Assembly: GCA_034664125.1 (NCBI GenBank)
Contig: JAXDIG010000009.1
Location: 62,001-126,000 of the forward strand
Direction of reading: 5' to 3'
Source: JACVRW01 sp034664125
GTDB lineage: Bacteria > Actinomycetota > Thermoleophilia > Solirubrobacterales > Thermoleophilaceae
Length of the DNA: 64,000 nucleotides
In this document: positions 1 through 8,695 of the stretch, one piece after another
How the letters are laid out: each line of letters starts with the position of its first letter
Numbering within the stretch: the first letter of the stretch is position 1
The notes under the pieces: model-generated
The model's database searches: none
Told to the model about the DNA's origin: nothing
The model's input: only the letters and a program-made list of their open reading frames with translations
Translations under genes and position numbers: made by a program

Positions 1-263
1 CCGGCTACTTCCAGGCGCTCGAGCTGGTCAAGGACAAGGAAACCAAGGAGAGCTTCAGCGACGAGGAGGGTGAGGAGCTGCTCCGCGGCTTCATGTCCGG
101 CGAGCTCTACAAGCGCGGGCTGATCTGCCGCGCCGACGACCGCGGCGACCCGGTGATCCAGCTCTCGCCGCCCCTGATCGCCGACACCGAGGAGTTCGAG
201 CTGATCGACAGGGTGCTGCGCTCGGTGCTCACCGAGGCCTGGGAGCGGATCGTCCGCCACTGA
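1..263 (+). CDS. Class III (PLP-dependent) aminotransferase, C-terminal fragment
   Basis: Only the last 86 codons lie in the window; reading frame 3 is open from the edge to TGA at 261-263. The visible residues (GYFQALELVKDKETKE, then GLICRADDRGDPVIQLSPPL) match the C-terminal small domain of class III omega-amino acid:pyruvate or 4-aminobutyrate aminotransferases. The PLP-binding lysine would lie upstream of the window. Its stop overlaps the ATG of the PucR gene (TGATG), and alanine and aldehyde dehydrogenase genes follow. This supports an amine transaminase that passes amino groups to pyruvate. The exact substrate cannot be read from this fragment. Confidence 0.8.
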   Translation, partial: GYFQALELVKDKETKESFSDEEGEELLRGFMSGELYKRGLICRADDRGDPVIQLSPPLIADTEEFELIDRVLRSVLTEAWERIVRH

Positions 264-1834
264 TGCTCACCGTTCGTGGCCTCGTCGCCGAGATGGGCCT
301 CTCGCTTGCGGCCGGCGAGGACGGCGCGGACGCGCCGGTGCGGTGGGTGCACATATCCGAGCTGCTCGACCCGACTCCCTGGCTGTCCGGCGGCGAGCTG
401 CTGCTGACCACCGGCATCCAGCTGGACTCGGAAGCCCGCCAGCGCGAGTTCGTGCGGCTGCTGTCGGACCGGCATCTGGCGGGGCTCGGCTTCGCCACGG
501 GCTTCACCCACGGCGAGCTGCCCGCGACCATCGTGGAGGAGGCCGCCGATGCCGGGTTCCCGGTCTTCGAGGTGCCCTACGAGCTGCCCTTCATCGCCAT
601 CACCGAGAAGGCCTTCACGCGCCTGGTGAACGAGCAGTACGAGGTGCTCCAGCGCGGTATCGCCATCCACAAGCGGCTCGAGCGCATCGTGCTCGAGGAA
701 CGCGGGCTCGACGAGGTCGTGCGCGCGCTGGCGGCCGCCACCGGTGGCGCGGTGAGCGTGCTCTCGGGCCGGGGCGAGATGATCGCCACGAAGCTGTTCC
801 GACGCAAGCTCCCCCAGGCGGCGCTCGAGCACGTCAGCCAGGAGGTGCGCCAGCGCAGCATGGCGGCCGGGCAGGGGTCGGAGGCGAGCGAGTTCGTGCC
901 GGACCACCCTGAGCTGGCCGGGCGCGCGCTCGTACTGCCCGTGTCCACCCGCGGGCGCGGCGCGCCCCAGGCGTGGCTCGTGGCGGCGCGCGACGCCGGC
1001 GGCCTCGGCGACTTCGAGCGGCTGATCCTGCAGCAGGCGGTGACCGTTGTCGCGCTCGAGCTGATGCGCCAGCGGGCCATGCGCGACACCGAGCGGCGGC
1101 TGGCCGGGGACGTGCTGGCCGAGGCGCTCACCGGACGGCTGTCCGAAGCCGAGCTGGTAGTGCGCATGCGCCCCTTCGGCGTGGGCGCCCAGGCAGCCGT
1201 GCTGGTGTTCGCGGAGAGCGACGGGGGCGCCCCGGAGGCCGAGGCGGACCTCGACCGCTTCCTGGCCGACGCCGATGTGGGCGCTCTGGTGGCGTCGCGG
1301 GGGCCGTTGCTGTGCGCGGTCGTGGACGCCGCCGACGACCTCGATCCCGTGGCCCTGGCGACGCGGGCGCGCGAGGCGCTCACGCCCGAGCACGGGCAGC
1401 TGCGCGCAGCGGCGTCTCGGGTCGCGGCCGTGGGAGCGCTGCGGCGCTCTTTCCACGAGGCGCGCTGCGCGCTCGAGGCGGTGGCGCTGGCCAACGGCAG
1501 CGCGCCGGCCGTCGCCTCCTACCGCGACCTGGGTGCCTTCCAGCTGCTGCTGTCGCTGCAGGACGACGACGCACTGCGGCTCTACTGCGACAGCGTGCTG
1601 GGCCCGCTCGAGGACGCCACCGGCGAGTACGGCGACGAGCTGATCCGCTCGCTCGAGGCGTTCATCGAGCAGAACGGCCAGTGGGAGCGAGCGGCACGCG
1701 AGCTCTACTGCCACAGGCATACGCTGCGCTACCGCATCAGGCGCGTGGAGCAGCTCACCGGGAGGGACCTGTCGATCGCGCGCGACCGGATCGAGTTCTG
1801 GCTGGCCCTGCGCGCCCGGGAACTGGTGACGTAA
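263..1834 (+). CDS. PucR family transcriptional regulator
   Basis: A 523-residue protein with the PucR layout. The N-terminal purine-catabolism-type domain covers about residues 1-125 (MLTVRGLVAEMGLSLAAGED, then the stretch around PFIAITEKAFTRLVNEQYEVL). A middle GGDEF-like region follows. A C-terminal helix-turn-helix of the PucR/CdaR kind lies at about 470-520 (AFIEQNGQWERAARELYCHRHTLRYRIRRVEQLTG). The ATG overlaps the aminotransferase stop by one base, so translation is probably coupled. As a regulator embedded in the catabolic operon it most likely controls that operon in response to an amine or amino-acid signal. The ligand is unknown. Confidence 0.9.
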   Translation: MLTVRGLVAEMGLSLAAGEDGADAPVRWVHISELLDPTPWLSGGELLLTTGIQLDSEARQREFVRLLSDRHLAGLGFATGFTHGELPATIVEEAADAGFPVFEVPYELPFIAITEKAFTRLVNEQYEVLQRGIAIHKRLERIVLEERGLDEVVRALAAATGGAVSVLSGRGEMIATKLFRRKLPQAALEHVSQEVRQRSMAAGQGSEASEFVPDHPELAGRALVLPVSTRGRGAPQAWLVAARDAGGLGDFERLILQQAVTVVALELMRQRAMRDTERRLAGDVLAEALTGRLSEAELVVRMRPFGVGAQAAVLVFAESDGGAPEAEADLDRFLADADVGALVASRGPLLCAVVDAADDLDPVALATRAREALTPEHGQLRAAASRVAAVGALRRSFHEARCALEAVALANGSAPAVASYRDLGAFQLLLSLQDDDALRLYCDSVLGPLEDATGEYGDELIRSLEAFIEQNGQWERAARELYCHRHTLRYRIRRVEQLTGRDLSIARDRIEFWLALRARELVT

Positions 1835-1851
1835 GGGAGGATGCAAGGCGA

Positions 1852-2976
1852 ATGAGAGTCGGCGTTCCGACGGAGATCAAGACGGACGAGTACCGGGTGT
1901 CGCTCACCCCGGCAGGGGCGCGCGAGCTGGTCGAGCACGGCCACGACGTGATCGTGCAGGCCGGCGCCGGTGAGGGCAGCACGATCCCGGACGCCGAGTA
2001 CACGGCCCAGGGCGCCCGCATCGTGCCCGACGCGGCCAGCGTGTTCGAGGAGGCCGAGATGATCCTCGGCGTCAAGGAGCCGCAGCCGGACGAGGTCGCG
2101 ATGCTCCGGCCCCACCACCTGCTGTTCACCTACCTGCACCTCGCGCCCAACCCCGAGCTGACCAAGGGGCTGCGCGAGACGGGCGCCATCTGCGTCGCCT
2201 ACGAGACGGTGGTCGACGAGCGCGGCCGGCTGCCGCTGCTGGCCCCGATGAGCGAGGTGGCCGGCAAGATCGCCACCCAGGCCGGCGCCTTCTTCCTGGA
2301 GCGCCCGCTCGGCGGCCGCGGCGTGCTGCTCGGCGGCGTGCCCGGCGTGGCGGCGGCGACCGTGATGATCATCGGCGGCGGCGTGGTCGGCCAGAACGCG
2401 GCTTTCATCGCGATCGGCATGGAGGCGGACGTGTTCGTCTACGACCGCAACATCGACCGGCTGCGCGAGCTGGACGTGACCTTCGGCGGTCGCGCCTCCA
2501 CGGTCTACTCCTCCACGCTCGCGGTGGAGGAGATGCTGCCGCGCGCGGACCTCGTGATCGGCGCCGTGCTCGTTCACGGAGCGCGGGCGCCCTACGTCGT
2601 CAAGCGCGACCAGCTCAAGCTGATGAAGCAGCGCGCGGTGCTGGTGGACGTCTCGATCGACCAGGGCGGCTGCTTCGAGACGTCACGCCCCACCACGCAC
2701 TCCGACCCCGTCTACGAGGTGGACGGGGTGACCCACTACTGCGTGGCCAACATGCCCGGCGCCGTGCCGGTCACGTCGACGTTCGCCCTGACCAACGCCA
2801 CGCTTCCCTACGTGCTCGCGCTCGCCGACGAAGGCCTCGTGGGAGCACTGCAGAAGCTGCCCGGCCTCAAGCCGGGCGTCAACGTCGCCGCCGGCAAGGT
2901 GACCCACCCAGCGGTCGCCGAAGGTGTCGGCGTTGAATACACGCCAGTCGAAGAAGTACTTAGCGTCACCGCTTAG
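1852..2976 (+). CDS. ald: Alanine dehydrogenase
   Basis: A 374-residue protein, the usual length for Ald. It catalyses reversible NAD-dependent deamination of L-alanine to pyruvate and ammonia. The start MRVGVPTEIKTDEYRVSLTP is the typical Ald N terminus, preceded by AGGGAGG about 10 nt upstream. The region around YLHLAPNPELTK contains the substrate-site histidine, and IIGGGVVGQNAAFIAIGM is the Rossmann glycine-rich loop. The open frame extends far upstream, but nothing there resembles Ald. Between an aminotransferase and an aldehyde dehydrogenase, it would recycle alanine made by transamination back to pyruvate. Confidence 0.95.
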   Translation: MRVGVPTEIKTDEYRVSLTPAGARELVEHGHDVIVQAGAGEGSTIPDAEYTAQGARIVPDAASVFEEAEMILGVKEPQPDEVAMLRPHHLLFTYLHLAPNPELTKGLRETGAICVAYETVVDERGRLPLLAPMSEVAGKIATQAGAFFLERPLGGRGVLLGGVPGVAAATVMIIGGGVVGQNAAFIAIGMEADVFVYDRNIDRLRELDVTFGGRASTVYSSTLAVEEMLPRADLVIGAVLVHGARAPYVVKRDQLKLMKQRAVLVDVSIDQGGCFETSRPTTHSDPVYEVDGVTHYCVANMPGAVPVTSTFALTNATLPYVLALADEGLVGALQKLPGLKPGVNVAAGKVTHPAVAEGVGVEYTPVEEVLSVTA

Positions 2977-2992
2977 GAGAGAGGAACGAGAG

Positions 2993-4438
2993 ATGGCAAC
3001 CACCACCAGGACCAAGCTGCAGAACTTCATCGACGGCGAGTTCGTGGACTCCGCCGACGGAGCCACCGAGGAGGTAGTCAACCCGGCCAACGGCGAGGTG
3101 ATCGCCGAGATGCCGCTGTCGACTGAGGAGGACGTGGACCGCGCCGTCGCCGCGGCCAAGCGTGCGTTCGGCGAATGGTCGACTACACCCCCGGGCGAGC
3201 GCGCCGCGGCGCTGTTCAAGCTCGCCGACCTGATCGAGGAGCACGCGGACGAGCTGTCCGACCTCGAGGCCGCGGACGCAGGCAAGCCGCGCAACGCGTT
3301 CCACGACGACGAGATCCCGTTCATGTGCGACAACCTGCGCTTCTTCGGCGGGGCGGCGCGCGTTCCGGAGGGCCAGGGATCGGCCGAGTACATCGCCGGC
3401 CACACCTCGATCATCCGTCGCGAGCCGGTCGGCCCGGTCGGCCAGATCACCCCGTGGAACTATCCGCTGATGATGGCCATCTGGAAGATCGGTCCGGCGC
3501 TCGCCGCCGGCTGCACGATCGTCCTGAAGCCAGCCGAGACGACCCCGATCACGACGATCAAGCTCGCCGAGCTGGCGTCCGAGGTGCTGCCGAAGGGCGT
3601 GCTCAACGTGATCACCGGGCACGGCCAGCCGGCGGGCTCGTCGCTGGTCACGCACCCCGACATCGAGATGGTCTCGCTGACCGGCTCGCCCGAGACGGGC
3701 AAGTGGATCGCCCGTGCGGCGTCCGAGTCGCTCAAGCGCGTTCACCTCGAGCTGGGCGGCAAGGCCCCGGTGATCGTGTTCGACGACGTGGACATGGAGG
3801 CCGCCATGGAGACGATCGCGGCGACCGGCCTCTACAACGCCGGCCAGGACTGCACGGCCGCGACGCGCGTGCTCGCCGGGGCGAAGGTCTACGACGACGT
3901 GGTAAACGGCCTGGCCGAGCAGGCCAAGGGCTACAAGATGGGCGACACGTTCGACCCCGAGACAACGCTCGGGCCGCTCAACTCGCAGCGCCAGCGCGAG
4001 CGGGTGGAGGCCTTCCTGGCGGGCAAGCCGTCACACGCCGAGATCGTGACCGGCGGAAGCGAGCCGGACCTCCCCGGGTTCTTCCTCGAGCCGACGGTCG
4101 TCGCGAACATGCAGCAGGACGACGAGATGATCCAGAACGAGATCTTCGGACCCGTCCTGACCGTCCAGCAGTTCGACGACGAGGCCAAGGCGATCGAGTG
4201 GGCCAACGGCACCCGCTACGGGCTCGCCTCGTCCGTGTGGACCCGCGACATCGCGCGGGCGCACCGGGTGGCCAACTCGCTCCGCTTCGGATGCGTGTGG
4301 ATCAACGACCACATCCCGATCGCGTCGGAGATGCCGCACGGCGGCTACAAGCAGTCCGGCTACGGCAAGGACCTGTCGAAGTACGCGATCGAGGACTACC
4401 AGGAGATCAAGCACGTGATGGTCAACCTGGAGACGTAG
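2993..4438 (+). CDS. NAD-dependent aldehyde dehydrogenase (aminobutyraldehyde/betaine aldehyde type)
   Basis: A 481-residue protein of the ALDH superfamily, starting MATTTRTKLQNFIDGEFVDS after a strong GGAGAGAGG site; the ald stop lies 16 nt upstream. Catalytic elements are visible: PWNYPLMMAIWKIGPALAAG, LTGSPETGKWI, the general-base glutamate in LELGGKAP, the nucleophilic cysteine in NAGQDCTAATR, and EIFGPVLTVQQF. The sequence is closest to the gamma-aminobutyraldehyde/betaine aldehyde branch. With the aminotransferase upstream it probably oxidises the aldehyde released from a diamine or omega-amine. The exact substrate is inferred. Confidence 0.92.
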   Translation: MATTTRTKLQNFIDGEFVDSADGATEEVVNPANGEVIAEMPLSTEEDVDRAVAAAKRAFGEWSTTPPGERAAALFKLADLIEEHADELSDLEAADAGKPRNAFHDDEIPFMCDNLRFFGGAARVPEGQGSAEYIAGHTSIIRREPVGPVGQITPWNYPLMMAIWKIGPALAAGCTIVLKPAETTPITTIKLAELASEVLPKGVLNVITGHGQPAGSSLVTHPDIEMVSLTGSPETGKWIARAASESLKRVHLELGGKAPVIVFDDVDMEAAMETIAATGLYNAGQDCTAATRVLAGAKVYDDVVNGLAEQAKGYKMGDTFDPETTLGPLNSQRQRERVEAFLAGKPSHAEIVTGGSEPDLPGFFLEPTVVANMQQDDEMIQNEIFGPVLTVQQFDDEAKAIEWANGTRYGLASSVWTRDIARAHRVANSLRFGCVWINDHIPIASEMPHGGYKQSGYGKDLSKYAIEDYQEIKHVMVNLET

Positions 4439-4912
4439 GGCTCGCACTACCGCTTCCTCACCACCTGGCTGCTGGAGGCCTCCCGGGACGCCGCCTGGGA
4501 GGTCCTCCAGGATCCGCTGCGCTGGCCCGAGTGGTGGCGCGGCGTGGTCCGCGTGAGCGAGCTCGCTGCGGGTGACGAGCGGCGGCTGGGCAGCCGCTAC
4601 CGGATCGCGTGGCGCAGCCGCGTCCCGTACGAGCTGGAGTTCGACTTCACCGTGCGCAGAGTCGACGAGCCGTGCTGCATGGCGGGCGACGCCACCGGGG
4701 AGCTCGAGGGGTCGGGACTGTGGCGCCTGTTCGAGCAGGACGGCGTGACGGCGGTCGTGTACGACTGGCGCGTTCGCAGCACGAAGCGCTGGATGAATCT
4801 GGTCGCGCCCGTGGCCCGGCCGGTGTTCGAGTACAACCACGACGTGGTGATGCGCTGGGGCGGCGAGGGCCTGGCCCGGCGGCTGGGGGTGGAGCTGCTG
4901 GCTGCCGGCTAG
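4439..4912 (+). CDS. SRPBCC-fold (polyketide cyclase/START-like) protein, start codon unclear
   Basis: The frame directly after the ALDH stop encodes a small hydrophobic-ligand-binding-like protein: HYRFLTTWLLEASRDAAWEV, LRWPEWWRGVVRV, FDFTVRR, then a C-terminal helix around YNHDVVMRWGGEGLARRLG. Its natural N terminus (xHYRFLTTWLL) begins right after the TAG, in the same frame as ALDH, but no ATG or GTG is present there. The first possible starts are CTG at 4469 or the GTGs at 4535 and 4544, which would delete conserved residues. It may use a non-standard start, depend on readthrough or coupling, or be decaying. The function is unknown. Confidence 0.6.
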   Translation, partial: GSHYRFLTTWLLEASRDAAWEVLQDPLRWPEWWRGVVRVSELAAGDERRLGSRYRIAWRSRVPYELEFDFTVRRVDEPCCMAGDATGELEGSGLWRLFEQDGVTAVVYDWRVRSTKRWMNLVAPVARPVFEYNHDVVMRWGGEGLARRLGVELLAAG

Positions 4913-4978
4913 GGCAGCCCGAGTAATGGCGTGTTACCCGGTCGTGAAACGTCCGGACGCCGCCTAGAGTGCGCCGCG

Positions 4979-6490
4979 ATGACGCGCATGGCGCTTGTCA
5001 CGATCGCGGCCGCGGCCGCCCTGCTGCTTGGCTTCTCGTGCTCGTCCGACGAGCCGCGTGCCGGCCACGGCAGCACCGCCGCACCGAAGCGCCCCTACGT
5101 GGTGCTGCTCGTGATGGACGAGTTTCCCGGCGACTCGCTGCTCGACCGCCGCCGGCGGATCGACCCGGTCCGCTATCCGAACTTCGCGGCGCTGGCGGCC
5201 GACGGCACCTGGTTCCGCAACGCCTACTCGGTGTACGACTCCACCACCAAGGCGGTGCCGTTGATCCTCGACGGAGTGAAGCCGCATCCGGGCACGTCGG
5301 CCGACCGGCGCGACCACCCGCACTCGATCTACGGCATGTTCGCCCGCCACGGCTACCGGATCGTGGACTCGGAAGAGGCGACGGCGCTCTGCCCGCCCTC
5401 GATCTGCCGGGGCGGGCGGACGCGGCGGCCGGCGATCATCCCGAACCTGCTCGGCGGCCGGCCGCAGCGCTTCGACCGCTGGGTGCACTCGATCAAGCCG
5501 GGCAGGCCCACGCTCTGGGTCAAGCACATGCTGCTGCCGCACGGCCCCTACCTGTACCTCCCCTCGGGCGCGCAAACGCGCCCGCGGCCGGGTGACCTGC
5601 TGCGGGGCATGAACACGGTCCCGGGCTTCCACGACGAGTTCCTGACCCGCCACAACGAGCAGCGCTACCTGCTCCAGCTCGGCTTCACGGACCGGCTGCT
5701 GGGCCGCCTCGTGAACCGCCTCAAGGAGCAGGGGATCTACGACGACACGCTGATCGTGGCGACGGCCGATCACGGCATCGCCTTCCAATTCGGCGTGCAG
5801 ACGCGCCGCAGCGTGAGCCAGTCCAACGTCGAGGAGCTGACGCCGGTGCCGCTGTTCGTGAAGCGGCCGGGCCAGGACCGGGGGCGGATCAGCGACGTCT
5901 ACGCGCGCACGCTCGACGTCACGCCCACGATCGCCGACGTGCTGGGCTGGAAGGTCGGCTACGCCGTCGACGGCCACTCGGCCTTCGGCCCGGTCACGCG
6001 GCGGCGGCACAACGTCACGCTCGACACACGCGACTTCTCGGCCATCGTGCACATCTCGGGCCGGCGCTGGGAGGCGCGCAGGCGCGCCGTCGTGCGCCGG
6101 CGCCTGAGGCAGTTCGGCTCCGGGGACATCGGCTCGCTGTTCACGGGCATCGGGCCGCACCGCGACCTGATCGGGCGGACCGCGCCCGCGGTGGGAAGGG
6201 CATCCGTGCGGGCCTCGCTCACCCAGGCGAGCCTGTTCGCCGACGTGCGAAGGGCGAGCGGCGTGGTGCCGGCCCAGATAGCGGGCGACCTGCGCGGCGG
6301 AGGCGACGGAGCCAAGCGCGACCTTGCCATCGCCGTCAACGGCCGCATCGAGGCGGTCGGCCGTTCCTTCTACCTCCAGGGCGACCCGACCGAGCACTTC
6401 GCGCTGATGGTCCCGGAAAGCGCTCTCCACGAGGGCAGCAACGCGATCGAGCTGTTCGAGGTCGTCGCGGGGCGCCTGCGGCGGCTCTAG
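4979..6490 (+). CDS. Sulfatase/alkaline-phosphatase-fold protein, secreted or lipoprotein-like (copy 1)
   Basis: A 503-residue protein starting MTRMALVTIAAAAALLLGFSC, an export signal followed by a cysteine that could be lipidated, although the lipobox is imperfect. The core has the sulfatase/phosphopentomutase fold: metal-site aspartate in VVLLVMDEFPGDSLL, a YDSTTKAVP segment where sulfatases carry the nucleophile (here Thr, not formylglycine Cys), HMLLPHGPYLYLP, and TADHGIAF. A second domain follows from about residue 340. The start was set at ATG 4979 because TAGAGT lies 8 nt upstream as a leaderless-type -10 box. The product is 11 bp from a close paralogue. The substrate is unknown. Confidence 0.75.
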   Translation: MTRMALVTIAAAAALLLGFSCSSDEPRAGHGSTAAPKRPYVVLLVMDEFPGDSLLDRRRRIDPVRYPNFAALAADGTWFRNAYSVYDSTTKAVPLILDGVKPHPGTSADRRDHPHSIYGMFARHGYRIVDSEEATALCPPSICRGGRTRRPAIIPNLLGGRPQRFDRWVHSIKPGRPTLWVKHMLLPHGPYLYLPSGAQTRPRPGDLLRGMNTVPGFHDEFLTRHNEQRYLLQLGFTDRLLGRLVNRLKEQGIYDDTLIVATADHGIAFQFGVQTRRSVSQSNVEELTPVPLFVKRPGQDRGRISDVYARTLDVTPTIADVLGWKVGYAVDGHSAFGPVTRRRHNVTLDTRDFSAIVHISGRRWEARRRAVVRRRLRQFGSGDIGSLFTGIGPHRDLIGRTAPAVGRASVRASLTQASLFADVRRASGVVPAQIAGDLRGGGDGAKRDLAIAVNGRIEAVGRSFYLQGDPTEHFALMVPESALHEGSNAIELFEVVAGRLRRL

Positions 6491-6500
6491 CCTTCGCCGC

Positions 6501-8060
6501 GTGCGCGCGGCAGTGCTGGTGCTCTTGCTCGTCGGCGCCGCGGCGGCAGCCGTGGCGGTCGTCGGACACGACGGGGCGGGAGCGGGCGGCCGCGCCGCCG
6601 ACGAGCGCCGTCCGCCGGTGGTGATCGTCGTGTTCGACGAGTTCCCGAGCGACACGCTGATCGGCCCGGACGGTCAGATCGACGCCGCCCGCTACCCGAA
6701 CTTCGCGGCGCTGGCCCGCACGTCGACCTGGTTTCGCAACGGGCACACGGTCTACGACTCGACGTTCAAGGCCGTCCCGGCGATTCTCGACGGGCGCATG
6801 CCGAGGCCCGGGACGGCGCCGGACGTGCGCAGCCACCAGCCGAGCATCTACCACCTGCTGGACCGGCTCGGCTACGACGTGGTCAAGGTCGAATCGGGCA
6901 GCGCCGTCTGCCCGCCGCGGATCTGCCCGGGGGCACGCACGCGCAGGCCGGGCGTGCTCAAGCGGCTCGCCGGCGGTGGCCGGCCGGCGCGCCTGCACAG
7001 GTGGATCGGGGCGATCCGCGACCGCCCGCGGCCGACGTTCTACTTCCACCACGCCCTGCTGCCCCACGAGCCCTGGATCTACCTGCCCTCGGGACACCAG
7101 AGCAGGCCCTCCGGCAACGACCCGATCGAGGGGATCAACCGCCCGGAGGGATTCCACGACCCGGTGCTCACCGATCACAACCACCTGCGGCACCTGCTCC
7201 AGGTGGGCTACACGGACCGCCAGCTCGGCCTGATCGTGCGCCGGCTGAAGCGCACCGGGCTGTTCGACAGCAGCCTGTTCATCGTGGTGGCGGATCACGG
7301 CATCGCCTTCGAGGTGGGGGTCGACGAGCGCAGGCAGGTGACGGAGACGAACTTCGAGCAGGTGGCGGCGGTGCCGTTCTTCGTCAAGACGCCGCATCAG
7401 ACCGAGGGGCGCATCGACGACAGCATCGTCCGCAACATCGACATCGTGCCCACCGTGGCCGGCGTGCTCCACACGAAGGTCTGGTGGAAGCACGAGAGCC
7501 GCTCGGTGTTCTCGGCAGCCGCCAGGGCGCGCACCCGGGTGGCGATGCCGCGGCGCGACTTCGCCCGCGTGATCTCCTTTGGCCGCGCCGAGTTCGAGCG
7601 GCGCCGCCACGAGCTGCGCCTCTGGCGCGCGAGCAAGTACGGGACCGGGGCGCAGAGCGAGCTGATGTTCGGCGACCCGTGGGAGTCCGCCTACCGCATC
7701 GGGCCGCACCCGGAGCTGATCGGCCGCCGCGTGCGCGCAGGCGCCGTCTCGGCATCGAGCCGCGTGCACGGCGAGGTCGCCAACGCGGGCCTGCTGGCCG
7801 ACGTGGAGGCCACGGACGAGATCCTGCCCACGCGCGTGACGGGCCGGCTGAAGGGCGGCCCGCCCGGGGCCATGCGCGACCTGGCGGTGGCCGTAAACGG
7901 CCGCATCCGCGCCGTGGGGCGCAGCTTCCACCTGCGCGGCCGGCGTACGGAGTTCTTCTCGCTGCTGGTGCCCGAGTCGGCCCTGCGGCACGGCGGCAAC
8001 ACGGTCGAGGTGCTCGAGGTGCGGCCCGACGGCCGGCTCGCGGAGCTGGCCTCGACCTAG
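6501..8060 (+). CDS. Sulfatase/alkaline-phosphatase-fold protein, secreted (copy 2)
   Basis: A 519-residue paralogue of the preceding gene with the same layout: a hydrophobic signal (MRAAVLVLLLVGAAAAAVAVV), metal-site VVIVVFDEFPSDTL, YDSTFKAVPAILDGRMP at the nucleophile position, HHALLPHEPWIYLP, and VADHGIAFEVG. The C-terminal domain shares AVNGRIRAVGRSFHLRG with copy 1 (AVNGRIEAVGRSFYLQG), so the pair arose by tandem duplication. The start is GTG, with TAGCCT ending 7 nt before it. The stop overlaps the tail of the convergent membrane-protein gene by 4 nt. It is probably an extracytoplasmic hydrolase or transferase of unknown substrate. Confidence 0.75.
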   Translation: MRAAVLVLLLVGAAAAAVAVVGHDGAGAGGRAADERRPPVVIVVFDEFPSDTLIGPDGQIDAARYPNFAALARTSTWFRNGHTVYDSTFKAVPAILDGRMPRPGTAPDVRSHQPSIYHLLDRLGYDVVKVESGSAVCPPRICPGARTRRPGVLKRLAGGGRPARLHRWIGAIRDRPRPTFYFHHALLPHEPWIYLPSGHQSRPSGNDPIEGINRPEGFHDPVLTDHNHLRHLLQVGYTDRQLGLIVRRLKRTGLFDSSLFIVVADHGIAFEVGVDERRQVTETNFEQVAAVPFFVKTPHQTEGRIDDSIVRNIDIVPTVAGVLHTKVWWKHESRSVFSAAARARTRVAMPRRDFARVISFGRAEFERRRHELRLWRASKYGTGAQSELMFGDPWESAYRIGPHPELIGRRVRAGAVSASSRVHGEVANAGLLADVEATDEILPTRVTGRLKGGPPGAMRDLAVAVNGRIRAVGRSFHLRGRRTEFFSLLVPESALRHGGNTVEVLEVRPDGRLAELAST

Positions 8061-8671
8061 GGGTCGCGCCTGTTGGGCAGCTGGCTCGGGTCGCGGTCGA
8101 GCCGGGTGTGCTTGGTCCTGACGTCGATGAAGAAGCACGTCCAGCGCTCCCGGTCGTCGTCGGGGATGCAGCTGCGGTAGTAGCCGTCCGTGTAGCGGCG
8201 GGTGTCCGAGGCCTCGAGATTGCGGCGCAGCTCCGCGTCGCCGTGGCCGGTCACGAAGTCGAACAGCTCCTTGGCGGCCCGCTCGCGCTGGTCGGTCTCG
8301 GCCACGATCACGGGCCGGTTGGCCAGGCCGGCCGCGAGGATGCCGAACACGCTCGCCACCAGCAGGCCCGTGCCGATGCGATCGGAGAGCACCTCCAGCT
8401 GCGCCTTGGCCGGCGCGCCCGGGTCCGCCGCCGGCCGGCGCTTCCACATGCGGCGGGCCAGCCAGGGCGCCACGGCTCCGATGAGCACGATGTTGCCGAA
8501 CGTGGCCACCAGGATGGCGGGGATCAGGTCGATGCCCTCGCGCACCGGCGACAGGTGGTGGAGCAGCAGGCCGTCGAGGAGCGTGAGCGCGGCGAACGAC
8601 GGCCACATCCAGGCGCCGCGCAGCCGCCAGCGCATCCGGGTGGGCCAGAAGCGCTCCTCGTGAGGGTTCAC
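8057..8671 (-). CDS. Small integral membrane protein, function unknown
   Basis: A 204-residue protein with about three hydrophobic segments: near residues 20-38 (SFAALTLLDGLLLHH), 45-70 (GIDLIPAILVATFGNIVLIG) and 105-125 (GTGLLVASVFGILAAGL). A soluble C-terminal part follows (DTRRYTDGYYRSCIPDDDRERWTCFFIDV), with two cysteines that could form a disulphide outside the cell. The GTG start was chosen because TACCCT (complement of 8679-8684) ends exactly 7 nt upstream. The gene diverges from lipB across a 24-bp gap. The family is not recognised. Confidence 0.7.
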   Translation of the reverse strand: MNPHEERFWPTRMRWRLRGAWMWPSFAALTLLDGLLLHHLSPVREGIDLIPAILVATFGNIVLIGAVAPWLARRMWKRRPAADPGAPAKAQLEVLSDRIGTGLLVASVFGILAAGLANRPVIVAETDQRERAAKELFDFVTGHGDAELRRNLEASDTRRYTDGYYRSCIPDDDRERWTCFFIDVRTKHTRLDRDPSQLPNRRDP

Positions 8672-8678
8672 CGGCCGC

Positions 8679-8688
8679 AGGGTAGCCT
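8679..8688. promoter_or_regulatory. Overlapping divergent -10 boxes of lipB and the membrane-protein gene
   Basis: The 24-bp gap between the divergent starts at 8671 (minus, GTG) and 8696 (plus, ATG) contains TAGCCT at 8683-8688 on the plus strand and TACCCT on the minus strand (8684 to 8679). The two hexamers share the central TA. Each ends exactly 7 nt before its start codon, the geometry of leaderless actinobacterial promoters. Transcription from the two sides would be mutually exclusive. This is inferred from sequence only. Confidence 0.55.
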
Positions 8689-8695
8689 TGGGGAC

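Noticed and set aside
973..1851. Long open frame reading upstream of alanine dehydrogenase
   Set aside because: It is Arg/Ala-rich shadow sequence of the PucR gene; the Ald family N terminus begins at ATG 1852.
7001..8695. 791-codon open frame running into lipB
   Set aside because: Only its last 227 codons are lipB; the rest is a shadow of the sulfatase and the minus-strand membrane protein, and the lipB promoter and ATG are at 8683-8698.
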